This document shows, one piece after another, positions 26,501 through 34,700 of a stretch of DNA of 64,000 nucleotides. Each line of letters opens with the position of its first letter. Within the stretch, counting starts at the first letter, position 1. The position numbers and the translations under genes are program-made. The notes beneath the pieces were generated by a model, which saw nothing but the letters and a program-made list of their open reading frames with translations, was not told the DNA's origin and did not search any database. The DNA is from Lingula anatina (Eukaryota; Brachiopoda; Lingulata; Lingulida; Lingulidae), in assembly GCF_001039355.2 (NCBI RefSeq), contig NW_019774748.1, forward strand, positions 80,454 to 144,453, in the 5' to 3' direction.

Positions 26501-29500
26501 ATTGAAACACGATTGAGCTTTTGGGGAATATGTGTTACTCTGGCAATCGGTGAAAATCAAATAATTATTACTCTCTGAAAGGAGTAACTAACTTTTTTGA
26601 CAACAGTAACCAAATGTTTAGGTGAATGCTGGTTTTTGTTAAAGCAAGGTATTCAACTTGATGTTACAGAGAACTCTTGAGAGTGGAAGCTCAGCTCACC
26701 AGAGCCTACTGCCGTGCTGCACTACTGGAACTGATAAACCAGTGTAACAGCACAGCCATGGAGGCACTGTCCTGCACTACCAGTCTATCAGGCATGGCAG
26801 CCAGTGCAGCTGTGTTACAGGAACTGGACGTGGAGAACCTACAGCTGCTGTCTAATGAACTGCTCTCACCCCCTCAGGCACATGGCTGTATTGTGGCCAC
26901 CTCCCTGCTGACCTCCACCTCCCCTAGGCAGTGCCTGTCAGCTAACACATGTGCTCTGTCAGATGTATTCTACCATAATCCAATGAAGCTGAAGGAAGAA
27001 CTGAAGATTGCCATATCCAGAGCAGCAAGCCAAGGGGAAGACTACCTGATAGAATTGACTAATCAGTTGTGTGTTTGTTTACAGGTAAGGTCAGACACAA
27101 ACATATCAGTTAACCTACTTACCAATTTTGTCTGGCCTAACAATAACTTAAAACTTCGAGAAAGATGCAAATTTAAATATTATTTTTTCTATGATCAGAT
27201 ATTTCGTAAAACCACATTGTTATAACTTTGTGTCTGTCATGCATGCTCTTTAAAAGTTCAGTGTAATGTATGTTTTTCTCATATTGTTTTGCTATAGATC
27301 TCTCCAGAGATGTTTCCAGTGGAAGAGTTTTTGGTGACAGAGGTGAAGACAAGCACAGATGTCTACTTTCCAGGTGCCTCGTTCTTGGTCATATCATGCA
27401 AGAGAGATCCAAAAGTCTCTAAGAAAGAGTGAGTGTCATTTTTATATTCATTTATTAAAGTGCACCACATGTAGGAAATAAGTATGGTTATTTGTCTTTT
27501 TATGTGAAAAAGTACTTAACTATCAAACGGCCTTGAATGTGATAAAAAGAATAAATGAAAATAGAAGCTTTGCAGATATAATTTATGTGGTGGATAAAAC
27601 AATCTTTTAAATTTTTTTCAGGAGTTCTCCCTACAAGTCACCATGGGCCAGAATCTTCACATACACTGGACACCGCATCAAGAAGAATGGACAGTCCATC
27701 AAGCAGGAGGTGATCTCCTACCCTAGGGACACCACCTCCACCAGTAACACCAATGACCAGTATGCTCCAGTCATTATCTCTGCAGACAGGGTCCATGTTA
27801 GAGTGGGTGTGTCTCCTCCCCCTGGCGTCATCCTCACCATCCATGCACTCCCACCACAGTTCCCACTGTCCATGGCCTACATGGAGACCCTACTGTCACA
27901 GAGGAAGACTGGAGGAGGCGGAGGATCCACTTCGAGAGGAGAAGTCAAAGACACCAGTAAAGAGACTGATGGTAGTCTCTCTAAGTGGAATTTTGAGGAA
28001 GTTAGCATCACACCGTGTGCTTTGCAAAATGTTATAGAACTTCTGGGGAGTTACTTGCTGAGGACTGACATCCCAGCTGTGATCAAAGAGAGCATTTTCC
28101 ACATCCTGGCCCAGGCCTTAAGGGTGTGGAGACAGAGCCATGAAGAAGAGGTAGAACCCATATTGTTTCCAGTCAAGACAAACCTTAGTGGATCCCTGGG
28201 GGCTTTGTTACAGCTCCAGACTGAACTCAAGAAAGTGTATGAGGAGGAGAGTGCCTCCTTCCCTACTGGTACCACAGCCAGTGGTGCAGGCATGGGGTTA
28301 GGGATTGGGGACCAAGGCAGATTCACCACATATTTCCAGGCTCTTCTTGAAGCTTGCTTGGCCATAGCAGAGGTCAGTTCTCCCACAGTTGGGCCACTTG
28401 ATCCTGCGGCTAGTAAAAGCCTGACTTCACCTCCAAGTAAGGCCAAGTCAGCTGCTCCTCCAAGTCCAATGTCTAGCAGTAAGAGGAAGAAGCTGAAAGC
28501 TAAACGTGACAGGGACAGAGAAAGAGCAGGAGCCCGTTTTGCAAGCAGCCCTAGGACGAGTGAGAGTGACAGTGGTTTACCTCTTTCTCCTGCTGCTAGT
28601 GAAACTCCGAGCTCCAGCGAGACCTCTGTGAGCCCAGCCTCAAGTAGCACAAGTGTGGGTACTACCACCAGCACTAGCAACAGTAGTATGAATAAACCAG
28701 AGGATATGCTTTGGTTCCACAGAGCTCTCACCATGTCACAGATCCTTAGACACCTTACAAGTGGAGAAAAGCAGGGAGAGGTGGTCACAAGTGATGCTGT
28801 GGCTGATGCCTTCAATACTCTCATCAATCCATCAGCTCACTCTCGACTCATGGTTATAGCTGGTATACCTTCCAGTCTGGACACGGGCCTAGCTTTCCAA
28901 ACAATTCTCAAAATCTGCAATGTGAATGGTGGGCTGTTCAAGAATGAGATATTATTACCAGTTAAAGAGATCCTGATAAACCAGGAAACAGAGGATGGAA
29001 AAAAGAATGCAGACCAAGGTAGCAGTAAGTCAGCTGCAGCACAACCTGGTGGTGCTGGTACTGCAGGAGTTGAGGGCACTAGCACCAAAACACAGAGTGA
29101 GAAAGATGAAGTTCCAAGTACAACAGAACCCACAGAGGTGTTAAAAGCCAAAACTTTAAAGGGATATGCTGTTGTAGAATTGCGATCCAAAGCCAAATTT
29201 GAGAGTGTCAGGAAGGCTATATATAAAAACAAAGTATTCCTTCAGGTTTTGAATTTCGACCCTGATGATATGGTTGACATGCCAGAGGATTTGCTGTCTA
29301 TATCTCCAGTGAATCAAAGTTTGTTTGCTGATCCCCAGGGCAATGATGCTTTGGATGAGTACTTTCAAAGCAAGTTGGTAACAGGACAGGACCTCACAGA
29401 TGGTGCTATAGGGGCTCTGACAGATATCTACCACAGCTGTTATATAGCTGTACAAAAACTGAGCCCAGAAGAAACCAAGACTGAGTCAGGTTTTATTTGT

Positions 29501-32500
29501 TTGACCAAGGACCAGATTATGATGCAGACCCCTGGTAACCTCCTGCATCCATTTTTTACCAATGTAAGGCCTCCAAAGAAGTCACTGTCAGAGCAGGTGA
29601 CATATGCATTGAGGCATTATGGGATGTTCAAAATGGTGGACAAAGAAGAGCCGTGAGTATTGCACATTTGTTTAGCAATGCTTTCTTTGCATGATGACTT
29701 TGTTTCTAATAAAGAGAATTAAAGATTCCCAGAAAATTAGAAATTATTAAATTTTACCACTTCTTTATTTCAGTACTTGAATTAAGAAAGGTTATTTGCT
29801 GATGATATTTCTAACTGTTGATTACAGTAGCATACCTCCAGAGAAAGGCAAAGGAAAAACAGGAAGAAGAAGCTCAAAGACCTCCAAAGAAAAGCTGGCA
29901 ATGGGAACCACTAGCAGTGGGAAGTAAGTAATTAAAGAAACAATAGAAAATTTTTTACTTTAATATTTTCTCCAAAATATCTATAAATTTTTGTTCAGAT
30001 AAAATGCTAGATATATAGCTCTTGCATTCAAGTTGTCTTAATACTTTTTAAATTTTTACCGAGCAACTGCAGGCTTTTAACTTTTAAGGGATCTAAAAGG
30101 TTTTTAAAGAGTTTTTACTCATCTGCTGTGTCTTATTTTAACAACAAAAATGGAAATTTATAATTTATTTATTTATAATTTGTAACCCGAATAGCAGTCC
30201 AATTTCCGTTTTATATGAATTTTATATTTATATATTAATGGCTGAATAAACTCTTATCTTAATTAGTATGTATGAATCAGTAATGAAATCGGTGTTTAGA
30301 TGTACCATTCATAAAACAATGTATGTTGGGTTGGATTGTTTGTGACAAATGTATTATTTTCTTAGAACAAGTCCAAGAGAGAAAAAGAAAGCCAAAGAAG
30401 CTTCAGAGAAACCCAGCAAGGAGGAAGGTACTCCAGAAAGCTCATCAAAACAAACCAAGGTAAATCTGGGTTTTATGTCAGACATTTGTTCAGCACAGGA
30501 TTTTTACACCAAACATAATTTTACTTAAGAATTAAGCAATTTTTTTCTACTTTCCACAACCCATCTTTTCTCTTGTTTTGCATCATTTCTAATTAGACAG
30601 ATTAATCCTGAACATATCATGATTTATTAAGACTGACATGTCTTCCTGACATTTAAAATCTCAACATCGCATACTTTTAATTTAGGGGTATTATTGTTTT
30701 TAAATTGGGAAAGTTAATTACCTTTGCAGGATATTAATGTCTTTGGGACAATTTCAAATGCATTTTATATGTCTTAAACACATTTGAGTATTCCAATTTA
30801 TTCTTGAAAATTAATTTGATAATCACTAAGACAAAGTATTCATTCAAATTACATGAATGCAAATTAAATTGTTTATTTTGTGACTTTGTTTGGAAACAGT
30901 AGATTATTAAAAGTAAGGAATGGTTTGTTTATACATTTTCTCTCCAGGAGGCACCCAAAGATGAAGACAAGCTGTTGACATTAAATGGATTTCTACAGTT
31001 TGTGCTGGAAAAATCTAGACAAGATGCCAGATCAGTGTGCAAATCACTCCTATCTTGTGGTTATGATCTTCACTTTGAGAGGTAATCAGTCCTTACCAAA
31101 AAAAGTAATAAATCTTGTCAGTAGGCTTCTATCAAAGAATTAGTATTTTGTATTACCAGTTAATGTATATAACTGTTAACATGTTACATTGACCTTTTAT
31201 TCCTCTTTTTCAGGTGTTCTTGTATCGACCTTGTCCAGGCCGATCAGATGTCCAAGGAGTGGACTCTGGACATGGACTTTGCTTTAGTTCAACATGTGAA
31301 CAATCTTTGTTGGCACTTAGCTGTGGCTCCTTCTAGGCTGCATCCACATGAAATCTATCTCTCTGAGGAAGATCTCAGCAATGCATCCTATTCATGCTTG
31401 CAAGGTTTGTGCAGTGGGTAATACGACATAGAAATATCATGGTAGGGCTTATTGTGTCATGATCATAAGACATAATAACAGCAGGGCGCTTTCACTTGAG
31501 TCAGTGCAAAGACCCCAAAACCTCACTGAGAATTTTTTAGTGCAAATTTTTAAAAAATGAAATTTTTTGTTTTTGTAGGGATACCATTAGAAAGCATCAG
31601 ACTCAGATTTGCCTTGCTGCAATCCTTAAACAACAGTCTGGAAACATTTTTCCTGCCCTTGGTTGACCTTCGACCTCACAAAAGTTATAGCTGCAGCACC
31701 GCAGCACTTCTCACAAAAGCCAGAGGACTAGTATTTCATGATACCAAGATGACTTTCCTAAACAGAGTACTCAATGTAACAGCCAAGAGGAAGCCAGACC
31801 AAGCTGCTCCAGAGATTATTTTAGACCCTCTTGAAAATGTCGGGGGTTAGTTTGAGTTTTTGAAAAATTATTTATTTCCATGCACGTTGTGTTTTATTTC
31901 ATTTTAAGTCCCCTTTGTTTTCATAGAAAAGTTAATTTGGAAAATTGGACAAGACTTATTTGATAATATATTAAAGAACTTGTGGATTTACAGTGAAGCA
32001 TAAGAAACCATATAGGTTTAACCATCATTGTGACTATGTTTCAGGAGAGAGAAGAGATGTATACCAGTACCAGCTATGCCAAGCCTTCCGTCAGCTGTCT
32101 CAGGTACTGTCCACCCAGCTCTGTGTGAGGATAGCTGCTGGGGGAGACCCTACATATGCTTTCAATGTCAAGTTCACTGGGGAGGAAGTCCATGGCACAA
32201 GTAAGGGACATTGATTTTGTTTAAGTTGTCACTGAGGACTATTTTGAAATTATTGGAAAGGTGCTCAACTTTTCTGATCTTGGATAGTTATTTTTCATTT
32301 TCCAGGATTTATTACATCTTATTGTTCTTTTTATTTTGGGCATATCAGATTTATCATATGTTAGTCTGTGCAAGTCTTCAATGTCTGATGTTGCTGGATT
32401 TGTTTTCAGGTGGCTCATTCCGCCACTTCTTGTGTCAGGTAGCCAGAGAGTTAGAGACTCCAGCCTTGCAAATGTTGATGCTCTGTCCCAGTACAGCTGG

Positions 32501-34700
32501 GAGCAGGAACAAAGGCAAATACATCATGTCTCCTGGAGGCATGTCATATCCTATGGAGAAACTGCTGGAGTTTGTGGGACAGGTAAATTGTGTTTTCCCA
32601 GTGCCATACTGATAATTGGTTACTACATTGGGCCATGAATAGGGAGCATTTAAACAGAAAAAAAACACATTCTTTACGTTTTGGATTAACTGAAACCAGT
32701 ACATGTATGAAATACAGTGAAGTCTATTTTAATTCTCTTCTGCACAGTCAGTTACCTTAAAACAATTGAGTGATACAAAATGTGCATAATAATATTGAAA
32801 TAAATTCCATTTCAAAACGTGCACAAGGTATATTATGTCAAAATGAAAAGGTCAAAAAAATAATACATTGGGTACAAATGTATAATTGTAAATCAGTATA
32901 AGAAAGTGTCGCTGAAATACAAAAAGACTACCTTTCATGTGTGGACAAGCAAGTGAATATGACTTCCATTTTATTGTGTTGTTTTTAGTTGTTTGGCATC
33001 ACTATAAGAGCAGACATCCCTCTGGGTTTGGACTTATTGTCAGTGTTTTGGAAGAACTTGGTGGCCATTCCTTTGGACCCTGCCACAGACTTGCAGGAGG
33101 CAGATATACTCACTTACAACTACATCAAGAAGTTTGACACTGTGAGTAGCATGGATTGAATAGTTAGATTATTACAGTACAAGTGACAAACTGTATTGAG
33201 AATCAGAAAAAAAAATTAGTCTCATACAAGGCTCGTAAACAGACTTATGCTAATATGTTTTTGACTTAAATGGTTTTCAAGTGCCAGTACAGGAAAAGAA
33301 GCAAAAGGAGAATGGAGAAAAAATTTATTTCATAAGTTCACACGAGGATTGATTTAATTAATGATATTTTTGCTCAAAGATATTTCACCATAATACTGAT
33401 ATTCTATACTGAAATTTTGGAACTATTTTAATGACACAGAAAATGTTTAGTAAAAAATCTCACTTTTTTCCAAGGTTGAAAGCGATTCTGAGCTTCAAGT
33501 TCTGTTTGCTGAGACCTATCCCAGGTTGACATATACATCTCTCAGTGGAGATGAAGAAGAATTGATTCCCAATGGAAGGAACACCTTTGTCACGTAAGTT
33601 GTCAGTATTAGGAAAACCTCTTTGGTCAATATCCTATTGGTACATTTTTTTTAGATTAAATTATCTTTAAAAGTTTTCATTTTCACTTTTTTCCTTGTAG
33701 CTGGGATAACAGACATCAGTATGTGGATGCTATCAGACAGTACAGGATGAAAGAGCTGTCCTGTGAGTCCAAAGTGACAGCCTTCACAGCAGGGTTGGCA
33801 TCCATTGTCCCAGTCCAGCTGCTGTCCATCATGACACCACATGATATGGAAGTCAGAACTTGTGGGCTGCCTTTTGTGGACTTGGACTTTTTAAAGGTAC
33901 CATTATGCTTCTCTTGACAATTGGATAAATGACAAGAAAACAATTTACAGAATTTGTCTCAAAAAAGTGTTTTGTTAATTGAATTTAAAAATGAAACTAT
34001 TATTAGGAAAATAAGATTTTGAAATATATATATATATATCCTGATTTATCTCAACCTTTTGACTTTCAGGCACACACAATGTATCAGGTTGGTTTAATGG
34101 AGTCAGACCCACACATAGAATATTTCTGGGCAGCCCTGGAAAGTTTCAGCCAAGATGAACTGGGCAAGTTTGTAAGGTTTTCCTGCAATCAGGAACGTAT
34201 TCCAATGACCTGTCCCTGCAGGGAAGGCACCAATGACTCTGTGCATGTGCCACCATACCCCATGAAAATAGCTCCACCAGATGGACCAGGTAAGCGTCAC
34301 AAAGAAAGGATCAATACACTCAGTGTTAAGTTTGAAAATTAATTAAAAGCTTATTTTATGCCCCAACTTCTTTTAAAAAATGAAAGTGAACACATTACCA
34401 CAAGGCTATTTGGTTTGTACATTATTGATTCTTTTTCGACTGTAAATTTGCATTTTCACCATGTTACATAAGGTATCTCCTTTTACTTGTGCATCAGGGT
34501 AAAAACCAGTTTGTTTATGTGTACTTTGTACAACATGATACAAGTGTTTCCCTTGTAATTTAGGTACACCAGATTCCAGACACATCAGGGTAGAGACCTG
34601 TATGTTCATGATAAAGCTGCCTCAGTATTCCTCTTACCAGATCACAAGACAGAGACTGCTCTATGCCATCAACTGTAGAGAAGACCCACTTAGTGGATAA
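1265..34700 (+). CDS. HECTD4: HECTD4-type giant HECT-domain E3 ubiquitin ligase (whole gene)
   Basis: Complete gene in 63 coding exons; with duplicated exons 38-49 counted once, the hand-summed coding length is 13041 nt = 4346 codons plus stop, and every junction keeps phase, a strong internal check. Human HECTD4 is about 4000-4400 aa. Order of recognisable parts: helical N-terminus, a first beta-sandwich (CUB-like) module near residues 1060-1180, helical repeats, a SPRY/B30.2-like module near 2360-2525, a second beta-sandwich near 2985-3070, a Ser/Lys-rich linker, and the C-terminal HECT domain (about 4000-4346) with its thioester Cys in the motif VETCMF at 34599-34601. HECT ligases accept ubiquitin on this Cys before passing it to substrate. 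I chose the ATG at 1265 (MAGSSQ), since the upstream in-frame reading at 1229 starts with GTG. The odd feature is the tandem repetition of exons 38-47 and 48-49. Confidence 0.95.
2590..2615. repeat. (AC)n microsatellite
   Basis: Run of AC repeats in HECTD4 intron 2, preceded by a degenerate ACACACTCAT start. Confidence 0.95.
5610..8216 (+). CDS. HECTD4: HECTD4 exons 10-16 (helical region)
   Basis: Exons: 5610-5836, 6067-6280, 6423-6528, 6669-6789, 7014-7199, 7585-7806, 8098-8216. The translated sequence is Leu-rich and helical, with alternating amphipathic stretches (for example IRKLLQHVGC and LVQLVVLTSQ), fitting an alpha-solenoid scaffold. Exon 14 carries a short Lys/Glu-rich charged patch. 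Exon 11 ends at a non-canonical GC donor (GAAG|GCAAGT at 6281), needed to keep frame into exon 12; using the nearby GT at 6285 gives an immediate stop. Exon 16 ends in an acidic linker (STDSDGGELV) before the first beta-sandwich module. Confidence 0.87.
6281..6422 (+). other. HECTD4: GC-AG intron 11 of HECTD4
   Basis: The donor reads CTGAAG|GCAAGTG, a perfect match to the strong consensus used by GC-type U2 introns (AG|GCAAGT), and the acceptor is TTGTTTTAG|AT at 6423. The next exon needs a single preceding G to read Asp-Lys-Gly-Asn, which the GC site supplies; the only nearby GT (6285) would put a TAA directly after the junction. Seen in sequence; use in vivo is inferred. Confidence 0.8.
8339..9099 (+). 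CDS. HECTD4: HECTD4 exons 17-19, first CUB-like beta-sandwich module
   Basis: Exons: 8339-8540, 8690-8809, 8995-9099. They encode a compact module with LYLRFDPRCSS, YDYDKLVLYAG, a Gly-rich loop, VDGDTVTLSFEMRSG and WGFMVTVRAQ. The pattern (beta strand, Asp-Pro-x-Cys, a Tyr-Asp-x-Leu strand, then a paired strand before a closing Trp-Gly-Phe strand) resembles CUB-like or galactose-binding sandwich folds that recur in HECTD4 and other very large E3 ligases and may bind partners. The fold is inferred from strand pattern and motifs; no ligand can be assigned. Confidence 0.8.
9443..12000 (+). CDS. HECTD4: HECTD4 exons 20-26 (helical / coiled-coil region)
   Basis: Exons: 9443-9606, 9893-10117, 10299-10485, 10848-10952, 11199-11287, 11416-11609, 11877-12000. 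Exon 20 opens with a hydrophobic stretch (LADLALGLSVLGCTMLHLLY) that could look like a membrane segment but sits inside a soluble scaffold. Exons 22-25 are Glu/Lys/Gln-rich and likely coiled-coil (LVTLQEQQND, LEQKWEMEVEEIRQGLQ). Intron 22 holds both a retroposon tail and an exact copy of the 3' end of exon 23 (see separate entries). Confidence 0.87.
10520..10574 (+). repeat. 55-bp intronic copy of the exon 23 3' end with donor site
   Basis: Positions 10520-10574 are identical to 10920-10974, exactly 400 bp downstream. The downstream copy holds the last coding bases of exon 23 (reading ADYYLVE), its GT donor and the first intron bases. The upstream copy lies in intron 22 in a different context. 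Because it begins with CTGCTTTCTTTGCAG, it looks like a splice acceptor followed by 17 nt and a donor, i.e. a potential pseudo-exon. Confidence 0.9.
10674..10750 (+). mobile_element. 3' tail of a retroposon (SINE/LINE-like) ending in (ATT)n
   Basis: The segment TGTAAGGCGCATTGAG..., followed by GAATGCGCCATAGAAAAATAAA and an (ATT)n run, has the form of the common 3' end of invertebrate L2/CR1-type LINEs and their SINEs (gtaaagcgc-ttgag ... gcgctatataaa-(att)n). The 5' extent is not clear; AT-rich sequence back to about 10580 may belong to it. Family assignment is by resemblance only. Confidence 0.6.
12302..15977 (+). CDS. HECTD4: HECTD4 exons 27-37 (central scaffold)
   Basis: Exons: 12302-12434, 12625-12791, 12903-13049, 13208-13395, 13660-13816, 13995-14069, 14300-14499, 14692-14869, 15103-15181, 15393-15583, 15842-15977. 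The product is mostly helical with HEAT/ARM-like periodicity (LVHMRELLTAASRVGG, VVQLAARYPIACCNSIGLL, EVLSLLNNLSR) and one charged Asp/Arg/His loop in exon 34. Exon 37 ends AGAAAG|GCAAGA, a GC donor that joins in phase 0 to exon 38 at 16293. A further tiny exon between 14069 and 14300 cannot be excluded, but the phases already agree without it. Confidence 0.86.
15256..15367 (+). repeat. Degenerate tandem repeat in HECTD4 intron 35
   Basis: The segment AAATGTGGCAGGTAAAGGAAC...ACAAGATTT is followed about 60 bases later by AAATGTGGCTTGTAAAAGAAC...ACAAGATTT. Two imperfect units in tandem, next to a short (TA)n run at about 15205-15224. Confidence 0.8.
15978..16292 (+). other. HECTD4: GC-AG intron 37 of HECTD4
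   Basis: The donor reads AGAAAG|GCAAGATG and the acceptor CTCTCTAG|GTGCTG. Joining gives ...AVRK-VLTNALEYL in frame, while no GT donor near 15977 keeps the reading frame. This is the intron into which the first duplication block begins: copy A homology starts at about 16178. Confidence 0.75.
16178..20320 (+). repeat. HECTD4: Duplication block 1, copy A (HECTD4 exons 38-47)
   Basis: Exons 16293-16463, 16629-16802, 17115-17287, 17640-17859, 18055-18216, 18399-18547, 18744-18987, 19184-19445, 19576-19845, 19983-20242. The same ten exons, with identical lengths, recur at 20672-24558. Exons 42-44 carry the SPRY/B30.2-like module: FYWEIEICCVGD, ISFGFAP, GQVFFTFNGR and WPVVHIQ. Exon 46 is acidic (DDESDIEDSQDD). 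The block adds 2085 nt (695 codons) and begins and ends in phase 0. Copy A homology stops at 20320, just before a hairpin and the single n at 20380. Introns carry indels against copy B, including a local tandem repeat and poly-A at 17305-17354 that copy B lacks. Confidence 0.92.
17243..17325 (+). repeat. Local tandem copy of the exon 40 end in intron 40 (copy A only)
   Basis: CCTGGCTAACCAGTCTTGTAG occurs in exon 40 at 17243-17263 and again at 17305-17325 just past the donor, 62 bp apart. Copy B has the exon version but not the intronic repeat, so the change is specific to one copy. Confidence 0.88.
20319..20346. repeat. 28-bp hairpin next to the block 1 junction
   Basis: GTACCACCAGCG-TAGG-CGCTGGCGGTAC: arms of 12 bases match at 11 positions around a 4-base loop. 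It begins exactly where homology to copy B ends and lies 34 bases before the n. Confidence 0.85.
20380..20380. other. Ambiguous base (n) at the block 1 junction
   Basis: A single n separates copy A from the sequence leading into copy B. It lies between homology end 20320 and homology restart 20562. The sequence on both sides of it (20321-20561) has no counterpart in the other copy. Confidence 0.95.
20562..24634 (+). repeat. HECTD4: Duplication block 1, copy B (HECTD4 exons 38-47)
   Basis: Exons 20672-20842, 21006-21179, 21376-21548, 21955-22174, 22438-22599, 22778-22926, 23084-23327, 23524-23785, 23892-24161, 24299-24558, each exactly the length of its copy A partner. Protein differences are few and conservative (MAPLPSED versus MSPLPTED, GDRKQ versus GDRRQ, EESAP versus EETAP, SREIQ versus SHEIQ); most base changes are silent. 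Intron 40 of this copy carries about 200 bp (roughly 21564-21765) with no counterpart in copy A. The pattern fits two alleles of a polymorphic animal better than old paralogous domains. Confidence 0.92.
24634..25881 (+). repeat. HECTD4: Duplication block 2, copy A (HECTD4 exons 48-49)
   Basis: Exon 48 is 24912-25072 and exon 49 is 25392-25806. Exon 48 reads PNELVQVETYLRSEG...; exon 49 encodes a Leu/Cys-rich helical segment. Homology with copy B runs from ATTGTAAATCAGAG near 24634 to AAAACTTCG at 25880, one base short of the n at 25882: copy A stops exactly at the ambiguous base. The two exons total 576 nt (192 codons) and are in phase 0 at both ends. Confidence 0.92.
25882..25882. other. Ambiguous base (n) at the block 2 junction
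   Basis: A single n lies exactly where copy A of exons 48-49 breaks off in intron 49; about 24 bases later intron 47 sequence of copy B begins. This is what an end-to-end join of two overlapping contigs would look like. Confidence 0.95.
25906..27158 (+). repeat. HECTD4: Duplication block 2, copy B (HECTD4 exons 48-49)
   Basis: Exon 48 copy B is 26186-26346 and exon 49 copy B is 26670-27084, the same lengths as in copy A. The only protein changes I see are near the end of exon 49 (SDIFYHNPT versus SDVFYHNPM). After 27158 the sequence continues into single-copy intron and exon 50, so copy B is the one linked to the rest of the gene on the right. Confidence 0.92.
27298..30459 (+). CDS. HECTD4: HECTD4 exons 50-53 (second beta-sandwich and Ser-rich linker)
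   Basis: Exons: 27298-27428, 27622-29652 (an unusually long 2031-nt exon), 29828-29923, 30366-30459. Exon 50 into 51 encodes a second CUB-like sandwich (SFLVISCKRDP, WARIFTYTGHRIK, VHVRVGVSPPPG, TIHALPPQF). The rest of exon 51 holds a helical piece, a long Ser/Pro/Thr-rich low-complexity linker (about 28420-28690) with a basic KRKKLKAKRDRDRERAG patch, and a further folded region. Exons 52-53 are Lys/Ser-rich (GKGKTGRRSSKTSKEK, PREKKKAKEASEK) and look disordered, a flexible arm before the HECT domain. Confidence 0.9.
30948..34700 (+). CDS. HECTD4: HECTD4 exons 54-63, HECT catalytic domain
   Basis: Exons: 30948-31081, 31214-31404, 31579-31845, 32045-32200, 32410-32582, 32989-33141, 33475-33593, 33701-33896, 34070-34289, 34564-34700. 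HECT features in order: the N-lobe with FTGEEVHGTSGSFRHFLCQV, in place of the usual GxxxREff segment, where E2 and substrate sides meet; GKYIMSPGG; LFGITIRADIPLGLDL; and the C-lobe with VRFSCNQERIP and the loop VETCMFMIKLPQYSSY, where Cys (34599-34601) is the ubiquitin thioester residue. The protein ends RLLYAINCREDPLSG at TAA 34698-34700. All splice sites are GT-AG and all phases agree. Confidence 0.95.

Noticed and set aside
16178-27158. Genuine repeated protein domains (an ancient internal repeat)
   Set aside because: Near-identity of introns as well as exons, together with the n at both junctions, does not fit old domain repeats.
28051-28827. 258-codon open frame on the minus strand
   Set aside because: It lies entirely antisense to HECTD4 exon 51 and mirrors its Ser-rich low-complexity sequence; no splice or start support.
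27710-29656. 648-codon frame as an independent intronless gene
   Set aside because: It is the body of HECTD4 exon 51: the frame continues upstream to an acceptor at 27621 in phase with exon 50 and ends at a donor at 29652 in phase with exon 52.
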